Source of the DNA: Sneathiella chungangensis
GTDB lineage: Bacteria > Pseudomonadota > Alphaproteobacteria > Sneathiellales > Sneathiellaceae
Direction of reading: 5' to 3'
Assembly: GCF_009882935.1 (NCBI RefSeq)
Contig: NZ_WTVA01000015.1
Span: forward strand, 1,001,108 to 1,065,107
DNA length: 64,000 nt
This document shows positions 27,901-36,750 of the stretch, one piece after another. The notes below the pieces were generated by a model. The model had not been told where the DNA came from. It saw only the letters and a program-made list of their open reading frames with translations, and did no database searches. A program made the position numbers and the translations under genes. The first letter of the stretch is position 1. Every line of letters starts with the position of its first letter.

Positions 27901-30411
27901 ATGCAGCGTCGCGACAACACAGGTGACAGGGGATATGGATTAACGTTTGAAATCCGTATCCTGCTTGCCGAAGCCAACCTTCTTCTCGAAGAAGTCTGGC
28001 GACGGGGAAGGCTGTTTTTCTGCATCATCGGTCTTTTTATCGGGCTGTCGCTGCTCGACTTCTGGTCATTCACCGCAAACTGGCTGCATATTGCCGCCCT
28101 CGCTCTATTCGCAATAGCCGGTCTTTACAGCCTGTTCACGGGACTGCGGCGTTTCAGATTGCCGAGCCGCAAGCGCGCCCTTCGCTATCTGGAGCGGCGG
28201 AATGAGCTCAGCCACCGGCCGCTTCAATCCCTCGGAGGGCATTCCGAGGCGGAAAAGCTGAACAATACCTCGGGCAGCCTGATGTGGCGGATTTATCAGA
28301 AATCATTGCGCCGCTATGTCAACGGGCTGAAGGTCGGCTTTCCGAACCTTGATATGGGATCCGAGGATGGCTACGGCCTCAGGGCTGTGATCATCCTGCT
28401 TCTGGTGGCCGCCGTCGTTATCGCCGGTCCGCGCAGTGGGGAGCGGCTTTATGCCGCCGTGACGCCGACAATCGGAACGCCGGAGGTGCCGGTCGACGTT
28501 ACCGCCTGGGTCACGCCGCCCGCCTACACGGGCCGGGCCCCCATCCTGCTGAACAAGCTCGATAGTGAAGAGGCACCGGTCAAGACCTACATCGTTCCTG
28601 CGCAAAGCAGCTTTATCGCCCATGTTTTCGGCGGCGGACCGGAGGCGCCGTCCCTGATCTTGGAAGACCAGAGCGAGGAATTTACGGCAACCGATGCCCA
28701 GAATTTCCAGATTCAGTCCGCCTTCGATAATTCGACGACCGTCCGAATTGAAAAGGACGGAGAGGTCATCGCGCACTGGCGCCTGACGATCGTCGTCGAC
28801 GAGCTGCCGGCGGTGGATCTGATCAGCGATCCCGAAGTGACCGACCGGGCGGCCTTCAAATTACAGTATCAGGCGACGGATGATTACGGCGTTATGCAGA
28901 TTGGCGGCGAAATCTCGCGCGGGGAAGACGGGGAAAAAATCGAGCTCGGATTGCCGACGCCGGGGCGGGGGTCCAAACAGATCGTCAGCAAGAGTTATCA
29001 TGACCTGACGGCCCATCCCTGGGCCGGGCTTCCGGTGACGCTCACGCTCTTTGCCGAAGATCAGATTGGCCAGAAAGGCTATTCGGAGCCGTTGTCCTTC
29101 GTCCTTCCCGAGCGCAAATTCACGCATCCTGTCGCCAAGGCGCTGATCGAGCAGCGAAAAAACCTTGTCACCGACCCGGAGGCGAACGCGGAAAATGTCG
29201 CCCTTGTGCTGGAAGCGATCGCGGGCCTGCCGAACAGTTTCAACAACGATGTGACCGTCATTCTCGCGCTTTCCACTGCGCGGGCTATTCTTGCCAACGG
29301 GGTGGGCCAGGAGTCCTTCGATGAGGTAATCGAGCTCCTGTGGGATACGGCGCTGCGCCTTGAAAATGGCGATCTGTCGCAGGCCGAGGCGGCCCTTCGC
29401 GCCGCTCAGGAGGCGCTTATGGAGGCGCTCAACAACAACGCCAGCGACGAGGAAATCAAACGCCTTGTCGAGGAGCTGCGCGCGGCGATGGATAATTTCC
29501 TCCAGGCCCTGGCGCAGCAGCAGCGGCCGATGGATGATCCGGCGGCGGGCGATCCCAACAGCCAGGATCAGTTCATTAATTCGCAGGACCTGCAGAAAAT
29601 GCTCGACCGGATCGACCAGTTTGCGCGCGGCGGCGCCCGGGACGCGGCGCGGCAGCTGTTGAGCGAGCTTCAGGATATCATGGAGAACCTGAAGAATGCC
29701 GAGGCGATGCCGCCTTCCGCCTCCCAGCAGGCCGGGCAACAGATGCTGAACGAGCTCGGCAAGCTGATGCAGAAGCAGCGGGAGCTTCTTGACCAGACGT
29801 TCCGTCAGTCGCAGGGCCGACAGCCGCAACAGGGCGATCGGCGGGGGCAGCAGCCCGGCCAGCAACCGCAAAATGGCCAGCAACAGGGCCAGCAGGGCCA
29901 GCAGGGCCAGTCCGGACAGCGGGGCAATCTGCAGGACCTTGCCCAAGTTCAGGAGGCGATCCGGCAAATGCTCGGTGATCTGATGGGGCGGATCGGGGAA
30001 AATGGCGAAATCCCGGAGTCGCTGGGACAGGCGGAGCGTTCGATGAATGACGCCCGGGGCGCGCTTGAGCAGGGGCAGGGGCAGTCGGCCATGGAATCGG
30101 AAAGCAACGCCCTTGAAAGCCTGCGTCAGGGAACGGAATCCCTGGCCCAGCAGATGATGCAGAACGGCGAAGGCCAGGGCCAGCAGCAGGCCGGCCCCGG
30201 GCAGCCGGGACAGGGCCGCGACCCCCTCGGCCGGTCCATGGAGCAGGATGGCAATGAGGGCAGCATCTCCGACGGCGCCATGTTGCGCGGGGAGTCCGAA
30301 GGCTTCAGCAAGAGCCGCGACATCCGCAATGAATTACAGCGGCGTCTGTCCGATCCGGCGCGCCCGCTGCTGGAGCGTGATTATCTCAGGCGCCTTCTCG
30401 ATATTTTCTGA
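27901..30411 (+). CDS. TIGR02302/DUF4175 family large membrane protein
   Basis: An 836-residue protein of a family conserved downstream of lysA in alphaproteobacteria; its function is unknown. Hydrophobic segments lie at about residues 38-58, 62-80 and 161-177. A large probably periplasmic region follows (about 180-420) with Ig-like or beta-rich character, then a long helical, Gln/Glu/Ala-rich region. Residues about 639-676 are extremely Gln/Gly-rich and encoded by a 9-base tandem repeat. The C-terminus (from about 790) becomes ordinary again and ends LERDYLRRLLDIF. The ribosome site GAGG lies just upstream. Confidence 0.85.
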   Translation: MQRRDNTGDRGYGLTFEIRILLAEANLLLEEVWRRGRLFFCIIGLFIGLSLLDFWSFTANWLHIAALALFAIAGLYSLFTGLRRFRLPSRKRALRYLERRNELSHRPLQSLGGHSEAEKLNNTSGSLMWRIYQKSLRRYVNGLKVGFPNLDMGSEDGYGLRAVIILLLVAAVVIAGPRSGERLYAAVTPTIGTPEVPVDVTAWVTPPAYTGRAPILLNKLDSEEAPVKTYIVPAQSSFIAHVFGGGPEAPSLILEDQSEEFTATDAQNFQIQSAFDNSTTVRIEKDGEVIAHWRLTIVVDELPAVDLISDPEVTDRAAFKLQYQATDDYGVMQIGGEISRGEDGEKIELGLPTPGRGSKQIVSKSYHDLTAHPWAGLPVTLTLFAEDQIGQKGYSEPLSFVLPERKFTHPVAKALIEQRKNLVTDPEANAENVALVLEAIAGLPNSFNNDVTVILALSTARAILANGVGQESFDEVIELLWDTALRLENGDLSQAEAALRAAQEALMEALNNNASDEEIKRLVEELRAAMDNFLQALAQQQRPMDDPAAGDPNSQDQFINSQDLQKMLDRIDQFARGGARDAARQLLSELQDIMENLKNAEAMPPSASQQAGQQMLNELGKLMQKQRELLDQTFRQSQGRQPQQGDRRGQQPGQQPQNGQQQGQQGQQGQSGQRGNLQDLAQVQEAIRQMLGDLMGRIGENGEIPESLGQAERSMNDARGALEQGQGQSAMESESNALESLRQGTESLAQQMMQNGEGQGQQQAGPGQPGQGRDPLGRSMEQDGNEGSISDGAMLRGESEGFSKSRDIRNELQRRLSDPARPLLERDYLRRLLDIF
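29875..29910 (+). repeat. 9-base tandem repeat inside the TIGR02302 gene
   Basis: About four copies of a unit close to CAGCAGGGC run in frame and encode Gln-Gln-Gly. The repeat is short enough to expand or contract by slippage without breaking the frame. Confidence 0.7.
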
Positions 30412-30444
30412 AGTCTCCCGCATATTCCTGTTAAAGTTCCGCAC

Positions 30445-31443
30445 ATGACAAGTGATCATCCCTTTGCGCAATATGTCCGCATTCTCGGCAAGGGCCCGAA
30501 AATGTGGCGTGACATGACGTTCGACGAGGCCCGCGCCGCCATGAATATGGTGCTGGCGGGGGAGGTCGAACCGCTGCAACTCGGCGCCTTTCTGCTGCTG
30601 TTGCGGCGCAAGGGAGAAACGGGAGAGGAACTCGCCGGGATGGTTGCGGCGGCGCGCGATCACTTCCTCGAGACGGATGTCCGTGCCCCCGTTGATTTCG
30701 ACTGGCCGTCCTATGCCGACCGGCACCGGCAGCAGCCCTGGTTCATTCTCTCCGCCATTCTGCTCGCCGATCAGGGGTACAGGATCCTCATGCATGGCAT
30801 CGCGGGATATACAGAGGGTTATGCGCCGACGCGTCCTGCGCTCGATATTTTCGGGATCCGTCAGGCAACCTCCCTTTCCGAGGCGGCCACGGCGTTGCAA
30901 GCAGAAAATCTCGTCTATCTCGGGCTCGAGCATTTCTGCCCGTCGGTGCAGGCGCTGTTTGAATTGCGTCCGCTCCTTGACGTGCGCACCGCGGTCAATA
31001 CCTTCGGCCGCGACCTCAATCCCTTCGCCGCTCCCCATCAATTGCAGGGCGTGTTCCATCCGCCCTACAAGGCACTGCATCTGGAGACACTGAAAGCGCT
31101 GAAGCAGCCGAACAGCCTGATTTTCAAGGGCGGCGGCGGCGAAGTGCAGCGCAATCCCATGAAGCCGGTGCTGGTCGATGCGCTTGTGGGCGGGGAGCAT
31201 CAGGTCCAGGAATGGCCGGAGATGACCGGTGAAAGCGTCTATAAATGGCGCGAAGAGGATCTTTCTCCCGCGGAACTTCTTCGCATGTGGCAGGGAAAGC
31301 TCATTCTTCCGGTGCCCGAACTTGCGATCATCGGGACCCTTGCCTTCGCGCTCAAACTCGCGGAGCCGGACCTTGATTATAAAGCCGCGGAAGGCCGGGC
31401 CCGCGACATCTGGGAAAGCCGGGACAAGGGGCGGTTCGGCTAG
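30445..31443 (+). CDS. TrpD2/YbiB-like glycosyltransferase-fold protein
   Basis: A 332-residue protein related to anthranilate phosphoribosyltransferase (TrpD). It has the N-terminal helical domain (MTFDEARAAMNMVLAGEVEPLQLGAFL, about 24-50) and the Glycos_transf_3 domain. The nearby family is TrpD2/YbiB, which binds nucleic acid and does not make tryptophan. The PRPP/Mg motif GTGGD of true TrpD is not seen (the region reads ILMHGIAGYTEG), which supports this call. It overlaps the end of the convergent solute-binding gene by 4 bp. No trp genes are nearby. Confidence 0.8.
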   Translation: MTSDHPFAQYVRILGKGPKMWRDMTFDEARAAMNMVLAGEVEPLQLGAFLLLLRRKGETGEELAGMVAAARDHFLETDVRAPVDFDWPSYADRHRQQPWFILSAILLADQGYRILMHGIAGYTEGYAPTRPALDIFGIRQATSLSEAATALQAENLVYLGLEHFCPSVQALFELRPLLDVRTAVNTFGRDLNPFAAPHQLQGVFHPPYKALHLETLKALKQPNSLIFKGGGGEVQRNPMKPVLVDALVGGEHQVQEWPEMTGESVYKWREEDLSPAELLRMWQGKLILPVPELAIIGTLAFALKLAEPDLDYKAAEGRARDIWESRDKGRFG

Positions 31444-33230
31444 GGCTGTTTCGCTTCTTCATACCACCAGACATCCGGCTCGGTTCCCCAATATGACGGG
31501 ATTTGGGGCAGCCTGATCTCCGGCCAATGGGCGAGCCACTGCCGATCGGTATAGTAAAGCGGAATAACGTAATGCCCGGCGAGCAGGACGCGATCAAGTG
31601 CCCGCACGGAAGTGACCAGCGTCTCGCGCGTTCGCGCGGTGGCGATCCTTTCGATCAGCATATCCACGGAGGCGAGGCTTATTCCCGGATAATTCCGCGT
31701 TCCCGGCGTTGCGGCGGCGTCACGGCTCCAGTAGAAGGCCTGCTCGTTTCCGGGCGACAGGGATTGGCCCCAGCTGTTGATGATCATGTCGAAATCATAG
31801 CCGGTAAGGCGGTTCTGGTAGCTGGCGGTATCGACCTGGCGGATCGTGCTCTTGATTCCGAGGATTTCGAGATTGCGCTGAAACGGCGAAATCAGCTTGA
31901 TATAATCGGCGTTATTGATCAGGAACTCGATCTCGAAGGGTTGGCCCGTTTCCCCCTGCTTCAGCACGCCGTTTTCTATTCGATAGCCGGCCTCCATCAG
32001 CAGTTTTTGCGCGTCGCGAAGGTTGTCCCGGGCGCGGCCCGACCCGTCGGTTTCGGGAAGGCGGAATGCGGCGCCGAAAACCGCATCGGGGAGCTCATCG
32101 GCGAAGGGGGAGAGCAGCAGCCGTTCCGCATCATTTATGACGCCCCTGGCAGCCAGCGGCGAATTCTCGAAATAACTCTGCGTGCGTTTATACAGGCCAT
32201 GGAGGATATTGGCATTGACCCATTCGAAATCATAGGCGTAGGTCAGGGCCATGCGGACGCGGAGATCGCCGAATTTGGCGCGTCGGGTGTTGAAGACAAT
32301 CCCCAGCATGGGCGCGGGCAGGCCGATCCTCGGCATTGATTTGCGATAGCCCGACGCGCTTTCATACGCGCTGCTCCATTTCGCGGCGCTGGATTCGAAG
32401 CGGGCGTCGATGTTATGCGCCTTGAACGCCTCGAGCGCGACATCATCGTCGCGGAAGTAGTCATAGATGACCCGCTCGAAATTATAGCGGCCCTTGTTTT
32501 GCGGCAGGTGCCAGCCCCAGAAATGCTCGTTCCGGCGATAGACAATGCGGCGTCCGGGCTCGACCTTTTCAATGAGATAGGGCCCCGATCCGGCAAACGG
32601 CGTGAGCGAGCTTTCGTTGAAATCGACCGTTTCGAAGGCGGATTTCGGCAGCACGCTCATCAGGCCCAGGATCAGCGGCATCTCGAACCGGCCCTCCTCT
32701 TCGAAGGTGAAGCGGATCGAGAGGGGGGAGAGAATGTCGGCGCTTGTCACCTTGCGGTAATAGCTCTGGACGTTGGGGCGGCCCTCGTCGCGGAATGTCT
32801 GATAGGAGAAAAGCACGTCCTCCGCGGTAATCGGATCGCCGGTCGAGAACCGCGCCTTCGGATCGATATTAAAGATGATCCAGCTTCGATCGGGTGCCAC
32901 CTCTATCGACCGGGCGATGTTGGCATAGAGCGTAAAGGGCTCGTCCCGGGATCGTTCCAGCAAGGATTGATACACATCGCCGAGACCGCGCGGGCTGATC
33001 CCTTTGAGCAGGAAGGGGTTCAGGCTGTCAAAGCTGCCGATGGCGCCAAGACGCAATTGCCCGCCCACCGGCGCCTGCGGATTTACATAGTCGAAATGCT
33101 GAAATCCCGGCGCATATTTCGGCGCCCCATGCATGGCGATGGCATGGCGCTTTTCCGCCGAAACTGCCGGCTTCGCCATGGGGCCGGTCAAGACAAGCAA
33201 GAGCAAAAGGAATGTGATAAAAGACGGCAT
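31440..33230 (-). CDS. Extracellular solute-binding protein, family 5 (peptide-type)
   Basis: A 596-residue periplasmic binding protein. The signal peptide covers residues 1-25 (TGPMAKPAVSAEK). The mature start reads HAIAMHGAPKYAPGF. The family-5 SBP core includes FEEEGRFEMPLILGLMSVLP and LTYAYDFEWVN. It resembles the YejA group, which feeds ABC importers for peptides or microcins. No permease or ATPase gene lies beside it. It is downstream of the MocR regulator with only 6 bp between them, so they may share a transcript. Confidence 0.88.
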   Translation of the reverse strand: MPSFITFLLLLLVLTGPMAKPAVSAEKRHAIAMHGAPKYAPGFQHFDYVNPQAPVGGQLRLGAIGSFDSLNPFLLKGISPRGLGDVYQSLLERSRDEPFTLYANIARSIEVAPDRSWIIFNIDPKARFSTGDPITAEDVLFSYQTFRDEGRPNVQSYYRKVTSADILSPLSIRFTFEEEGRFEMPLILGLMSVLPKSAFETVDFNESSLTPFAGSGPYLIEKVEPGRRIVYRRNEHFWGWHLPQNKGRYNFERVIYDYFRDDDVALEAFKAHNIDARFESSAAKWSSAYESASGYRKSMPRIGLPAPMLGIVFNTRRAKFGDLRVRMALTYAYDFEWVNANILHGLYKRTQSYFENSPLAARGVINDAERLLLSPFADELPDAVFGAAFRLPETDGSGRARDNLRDAQKLLMEAGYRIENGVLKQGETGQPFEIEFLINNADYIKLISPFQRNLEILGIKSTIRQVDTASYQNRLTGYDFDMIINSWGQSLSPGNEQAFYWSRDAAATPGTRNYPGISLASVDMLIERIATARTRETLVTSVRALDRVLLAGHYVIPLYYTDRQWLAHWPEIRLPQIPSYWGTEPDVWWYEEAKQP

Positions 33231-33236
33231 AAAAAG

Positions 33237-34721
33237 CTATTTCGCCCGCGCGCGGATGATGGCGGCGAGCTTGTCGACGAGGTGTGGCATTTCTTCTTCC
33301 CGTGTTCCGGCGAAACCGAGGATCAGGCCGGTCTGGTCGGTCGGCAGGTTGTAGAAACCGGACAGTGCTCGCACCAGCATGCCGCTCTCCGCAGCGGCGC
33401 GCTCGATCTCCGTATCGCGGATATGCGGCGGAAGAAAGGCGACGAGATGCATGCCCGACTCCTGCCCCGTCACCGTGACGATATCGCCGAGCTTGTCCTC
33501 GAGCAATGTCACTAGGCGCTTCTGCCGCTGTTCATACAGCAGTCGTGTCCGACGGACATGGGCGGCGAGATAGCCTTCATTGATGAAATCGGCGAGCGCC
33601 GCCTCGGGCACCGCCGGGGAATGGTTGTCGATGATCCGGCGGAGCGAGAGAAAGACGTCGACCAGATCCTCCGGCACCACCATATAGCCGACCCGGAGGC
33701 CGGAAAACATCACCTTGCTCATGGTGCCGACATAGAGAACCCGGTTGTCGTCATCGAGCCCCTGCAAGGAGGAGAGGGGCCGGCCCGCGTACCGATATTC
33801 GCTGTCGTAATCATCCTCCAGGATGAAGCGACCCTCCTCCTTCGCCCATTTCAGGAGATCGAGACGCCGCGCGAGCGACATCGTCTGGCCAAGCGGGTAT
33901 TGATGCGACGGCGAAATGCAGGCGAGGCGGGCGTCGGGCGCAATCTCGCGCGCCAGTGCAAGCGAAAATCCCTCCTCGTCAACCGGGATGGAGACGGGCG
34001 TCGCGCCGGCGGCGAGGATGGAATCGCGAATTCCGGGATAGCCCGGTTCCTCCATCCAGATCGCATCGCCCGGTTCGGCGAAGGCGCGCACGACGAGATG
34101 GATCGCCTGCTGCGATCCCGAAAGGATGATCACCTGATCGGCATGGCAGCGCACGGCGCGCGTCTGTCCGAGATGGGAGGCGACGGCTTCGCGCAGCGCT
34201 TTCGTGCCGCCAATGGGGTTGTCGACCAGATATTCGCGGGCCGGCCGCCGCCAGTGCCGGGCGAGAAGGCGGGCCCAGTCATCGAAAGGAAAAACCTCGA
34301 GCGCCGGAAGCCCTGGCGAAAAGGGCAGGCCCCGGTTTGCCGGGCGTAAAACTTTCCCCTTGAAGGGCGCGGCCATCTTGGAAAGATAGATATCCCGCTC
34401 TCGCAGGTCCGGATGTGCACCGTCGGTTTTCCGCTGGAGAAGATCATCGGGCAGCTGGTCGGAGACGAAGGAGCCGGCGCCGATGCGGCTGACGAGATAA
34501 CCTTCCGCCGTCAGCTGGTCATAGGCGCTCAGCACCGTATTGCGCGAGATGTTCAGATCAGCGGCAAGTGACCGGCTGGAGGGCAGGCGGGTGTCCGGCT
34601 TCAGGCGGCCGTCCAGGATCGCCTGCCGCAACGCCAGAAATAGCTGCTGATGCAGGGCGACCTTGCCGTCGCTGTCGAGGGTAAGCGTCTGCAGTTGCGC
34701 ATTCTTGAGCCGCCGGGACAT
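33237..34721 (-). CDS. MocR-type GntR/aminotransferase transcriptional regulator
   Basis: A 494-residue PLP-dependent regulator. The N-terminal GntR winged helix (LPSSRSLAADLNISRNTVLSAYDQL, about 50-75) is joined to a class I aminotransferase-like domain that should bind PLP (Lys in LYVGTMSKVMFSGLRVGYM). Family members include PdxR and GabR. I chose the ATG at 34721 (MSRRLKNAQL) over a much longer open frame because the wHTH begins about 25 residues later. It is divergent from msrA, with a 173 bp shared upstream region that holds a candidate operator. Confidence 0.85.
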   Translation of the reverse strand: MSRRLKNAQLQTLTLDSDGKVALHQQLFLALRQAILDGRLKPDTRLPSSRSLAADLNISRNTVLSAYDQLTAEGYLVSRIGAGSFVSDQLPDDLLQRKTDGAHPDLRERDIYLSKMAAPFKGKVLRPANRGLPFSPGLPALEVFPFDDWARLLARHWRRPAREYLVDNPIGGTKALREAVASHLGQTRAVRCHADQVIILSGSQQAIHLVVRAFAEPGDAIWMEEPGYPGIRDSILAAGATPVSIPVDEEGFSLALAREIAPDARLACISPSHQYPLGQTMSLARRLDLLKWAKEEGRFILEDDYDSEYRYAGRPLSSLQGLDDDNRVLYVGTMSKVMFSGLRVGYMVVPEDLVDVFLSLRRIIDNHSPAVPEAALADFINEGYLAAHVRRTRLLYEQRQKRLVTLLEDKLGDIVTVTGQESGMHLVAFLPPHIRDTEIERAAAESGMLVRALSGFYNLPTDQTGLILGFAGTREEEMPHLVDKLAAIIRARAK

Positions 34722-34732
34722 GGGCACACCAA

Positions 34733-34777
34733 ATTGGTTCAGAATAAACGCAAATTCTAGGTTCTTTTCAGACCAAT
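34733..34777. promoter_or_regulatory. Candidate MocR operator (inverted repeat)
   Basis: ATTGGT at 34733-34738 and ACCAAT at 34772-34777 form an inverted pair 33 bp apart. They sit inside larger similar blocks (TTGGTTCAGAAT and TTTTCAGACCAAT). They lie between the MocR start and msrA, where such regulators bind. The assignment is by position and symmetry only. Confidence 0.3.
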
Positions 34778-34894
34778 ACCAAGATTTATTTGCCTGCGGT
34801 AACATTGCGGTCAAGTTTTCTTGCGCGATGTTGTATTCTTCAAAAAAAGCGCAAGATAAGGATCTACGGATATCTTGAGTGCGAGGAGAGGAAA

Positions 34895-35377
34895 ATGACG
34901 GGTACAACGGAAATCGCCTATTTCGCTGCGGGATGCTTTTGGGGGGTCGAGGCTGCCTTTCGCCAGGTCCGGGGCGTGAGAGAGACGGTCGTCGGCTATC
35001 AGGGGGGCGTCACCGCCAACCCGACCTATGAGGATGTCTGCACGGGCCGCACCCAGCATGCCGAGGTTGTAAAGGTCGTCTATGATCCGGCGGTCGTGAG
35101 CTACGAGGATCTACTCAATGTCTTTTGGCAAAGCCATGACCCGACGACGCTCAATCGTCAGGGACCGGATATCGGCACGCAATACCGGAGTGCGATCTTC
35201 TATGCGGACGAGACGCAGAAACGGATTGCCGAGGACTCGAAACAGGCGCAAGGGACGCGAGGCCTTTTCCGCCGACCGGTCGTCACCGAAATCTCACCGG
35301 CCCTCGATTTCTATCCGGCGGAGGATTATCACCAGCAATATCTGGAAAAACGCGGCCTCGCCACCTGTCATATCTAG
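34895..35377 (+). CDS. msrA: Peptide methionine sulfoxide reductase MsrA
   Basis: A 160-residue repair enzyme that reduces methionine-S-sulfoxide. The catalytic motif is GCFWG with C14, and a resolving-type C158 sits three residues from the end (LATCHI). The start ATG at 34895 has a strong GAGGAGAGG ribosome site; the open frame extends further upstream but without support. It is divergent from the MocR regulator. Nothing like msrB is adjacent. Confidence 0.93.
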   Translation: MTGTTEIAYFAAGCFWGVEAAFRQVRGVRETVVGYQGGVTANPTYEDVCTGRTQHAEVVKVVYDPAVVSYEDLLNVFWQSHDPTTLNRQGPDIGTQYRSAIFYADETQKRIAEDSKQAQGTRGLFRRPVVTEISPALDFYPAEDYHQQYLEKRGLATCHI

Positions 35378-35393
35378 ATGGGAGGGCCGCCGG

Positions 35394-35825
35394 TCAGGCG
35401 ATGCGTTCCGCGCGGCCGGCAAATCCGATCACTGTCGCGGTAAGCCCGAGGCTGTTGTCATAGGCGGCGGCGGCCTGGTGGTGCGCGCGAGCCGGATCGT
35501 GAGGGAGGTCGACCTCGTCCTGCTGGCTCAACTGCTGGGCCAGAAATTGCGCGGAATAGGGGGTGTGAAGTCGATCCGCACCTTCGCGCGGCGAGACAAA
35601 CGTCTGCTGGATATCCCGAAGATCGACCGGAACGATCGCCGTTTTTCTGGCGATGGCGGTCTGTGCTTGGGCATGCTGGCGTTTTGCGGAAAGCCCCTGC
35701 TCCGCGTCGATGCGAACGGGATCCTGCCGTGACGCCGCATTTTTCCGGCCAACTATATAAGCGCCGCTATCCTCCCGCTTCGGCGGCAGGGAAATGATGC
35801 TGGATATGGGCCGTGTGGCGTCCAT
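35394..35825 (-). CDS. Hypothetical protein, 143 residues
   Basis: A frame with good codon use across its 3' two-thirds. The product is polar and Gln/Ala/Arg-rich, with a conserved-looking core (TPYSAQFLAQQLSQ) and a hydrophobic patch near the end (LTATVIGFAG). It has no signal peptide or transmembrane segment. Similar short Gln-rich proteins with an AQFLAQ-like motif occur in alphaproteobacteria, but I cannot name it. The start is uncertain (ATG 35825 or 35891). If the small plus-strand ORF at 35794 is real, their 5' ends overlap. Confidence 0.45.
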   Translation of the reverse strand: MDATRPISSIISLPPKREDSGAYIVGRKNAASRQDPVRIDAEQGLSAKRQHAQAQTAIARKTAIVPVDLRDIQQTFVSPREGADRLHTPYSAQFLAQQLSQQDEVDLPHDPARAHHQAAAAYDNSLGLTATVIGFAGRAERIA

Positions 35826-35970
35826 CGATATCCGATCCCGGATCAAACATTTATCGGAGGCAAAGGCGGTCGTTCTGAAGCCTTTTGACAATGACGGGTA
35901 TGACGGCTTCTCCGTCTATCCCGGGCAATCCCGTCAAAACTTTGTCAGAAAATCGACAAAAAATCCTTAA
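35794..35970 (+). CDS. Possible small ORF, 58 residues
   Basis: A short open frame from ATG 35794 to TAA 35970, with AGGGA directly upstream. Its predicted product starts MMLDMGRVASIDIRSR and continues KAVVLKPFDNDGYDGFSVYP. Codon use in the first two-thirds looks coding (many GTC, ATC, GAC and GGC codons). It overlaps the 5' end of the hypothetical gene on the other strand by about 30 bp. No family was recognised, and it may be chance. Confidence 0.22.
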   Translation: MMLDMGRVASIDIRSRIKHLSEAKAVVLKPFDNDGYDGFSVYPGQSRQNFVRKSTKNP

Positions 35971-36050
35971 CGGAAGATTTAGCTTTCCCCTTAATTTACC
36001 TCAAAATTGCGCGGAATACAACTTTCCGCCGAGACCCGCCCCGCGCCGAC

Positions 36051-36665
36051 CTATTTTTTCTTGCTCATTTCGTCGATGCGTTTCTGCATGGATTGCAGCT
36101 GATCTTTCAGTTCCTGCATCATTTCCGCGGTGTGATCGGGCGCGTCCTTCGTCGATGCGGCCGCCTGTTCCTTGTCCGGTTCACTCTCTCCAGCGCCGAA
36201 CAGGGTCGGCGGGGCGAACATCCGGACGGCCTGGCTGAACATTTCCATATTCTTGCGGCCCATCTCCTCGAACTGCTTGAACATGGGGTTGGCGATCAGG
36301 TTGTCCGGCAGGATCTCGCGCATCTTGTCCTGGTTGTCGGAGAAAGAGCGCATGGACATTTCGAGATAATCCGGCACAACCGTCTGCAGCCTGTCGCCGT
36401 AAAAGCTGATCAGCTGACGCAGGAAGTTGATGGGGAGAAGATTCTGTCCCTTGGCTTCTTCTTCGAAGATAATCTGGGTCAGGACCGACCGGGTGATATC
36501 TTCATTCGTCTTGGCGTCGAACACGACAAACTCGGTGCCTTCCTTGACCATGCGGCTCAGGTGATCGAGCGTGACGTAAGAGGACGTGGCCGTGTTGTAC
36601 AGTCTACGGTTCGCGTATTTTTTTATGACAATGGGCTTTTTGTCATCTGACGTTTTTTCAACCAC
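36051..36665 (-). CDS. phaR: Polyhydroxyalkanoate synthesis repressor PhaR
   Basis: A 204-residue DNA-binding regulator of PHA storage. The PHB/PHA accumulation regulator domain is at the front: VIKKYANRRLYNTATSSYVTL and then ITRSVLTQIIFEEE. The C-terminus is Gln/Lys-rich and helical (MMQELKDQLQSMQKRIDEM). PhaR binds both DNA and PHA granules, and repression is lifted as polymer forms. The start is GTG at 36665, with AGGAG 5 bp before it. It is divergent from the PHA-synthase-like gene, and the gap carries inverted repeats likely to be its own operator. Confidence 0.93.
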   Translation of the reverse strand: MVEKTSDDKKPIVIKKYANRRLYNTATSSYVTLDHLSRMVKEGTEFVVFDAKTNEDITRSVLTQIIFEEEAKGQNLLPINFLRQLISFYGDRLQTVVPDYLEMSMRSFSDNQDKMREILPDNLIANPMFKQFEEMGRKNMEMFSQAVRMFAPPTLFGAGESEPDKEQAAASTKDAPDHTAEMMQELKDQLQSMQKRIDEMSKKK

Positions 36666-36670
36666 AGTGT

Positions 36671-36675
36671 CTCCT
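36671..36675 (-). promoter_or_regulatory. Ribosome binding site that fixes the phaR GTG start
   Basis: AGGAG on the minus strand lies 5 bp before GTG 36665. The upstream ATG at 36734 has no such site, so the shorter protein is preferred. Confidence 0.55.
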
Positions 36676-36721
36676 AACTTGTGTTGGAAGAGGTGTAGGG
36701 ACGCATTTTCGCCTGTAATTG

Positions 36722-36750
36722 TTGCGCTGCGCAAGTTTATTGTGCAATGC
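36722..36750. promoter_or_regulatory. Candidate PhaR operator
   Basis: A perfect inverted repeat TTGCGC-T-GCGCAA (36722-36734) is followed by a TTGTGCAATGC element (36740-36750). Both are TGC-rich, as in described PhaR sites. They lie about 60-85 bp upstream of the phaR GTG, where autoregulation would act, and about 165 bp before the synthase-like gene. Confidence 0.45.

Noticed and set aside
29875-29910. CRISPR-like repeat
   Set aside because: It is a 9-base coding repeat without spacers.
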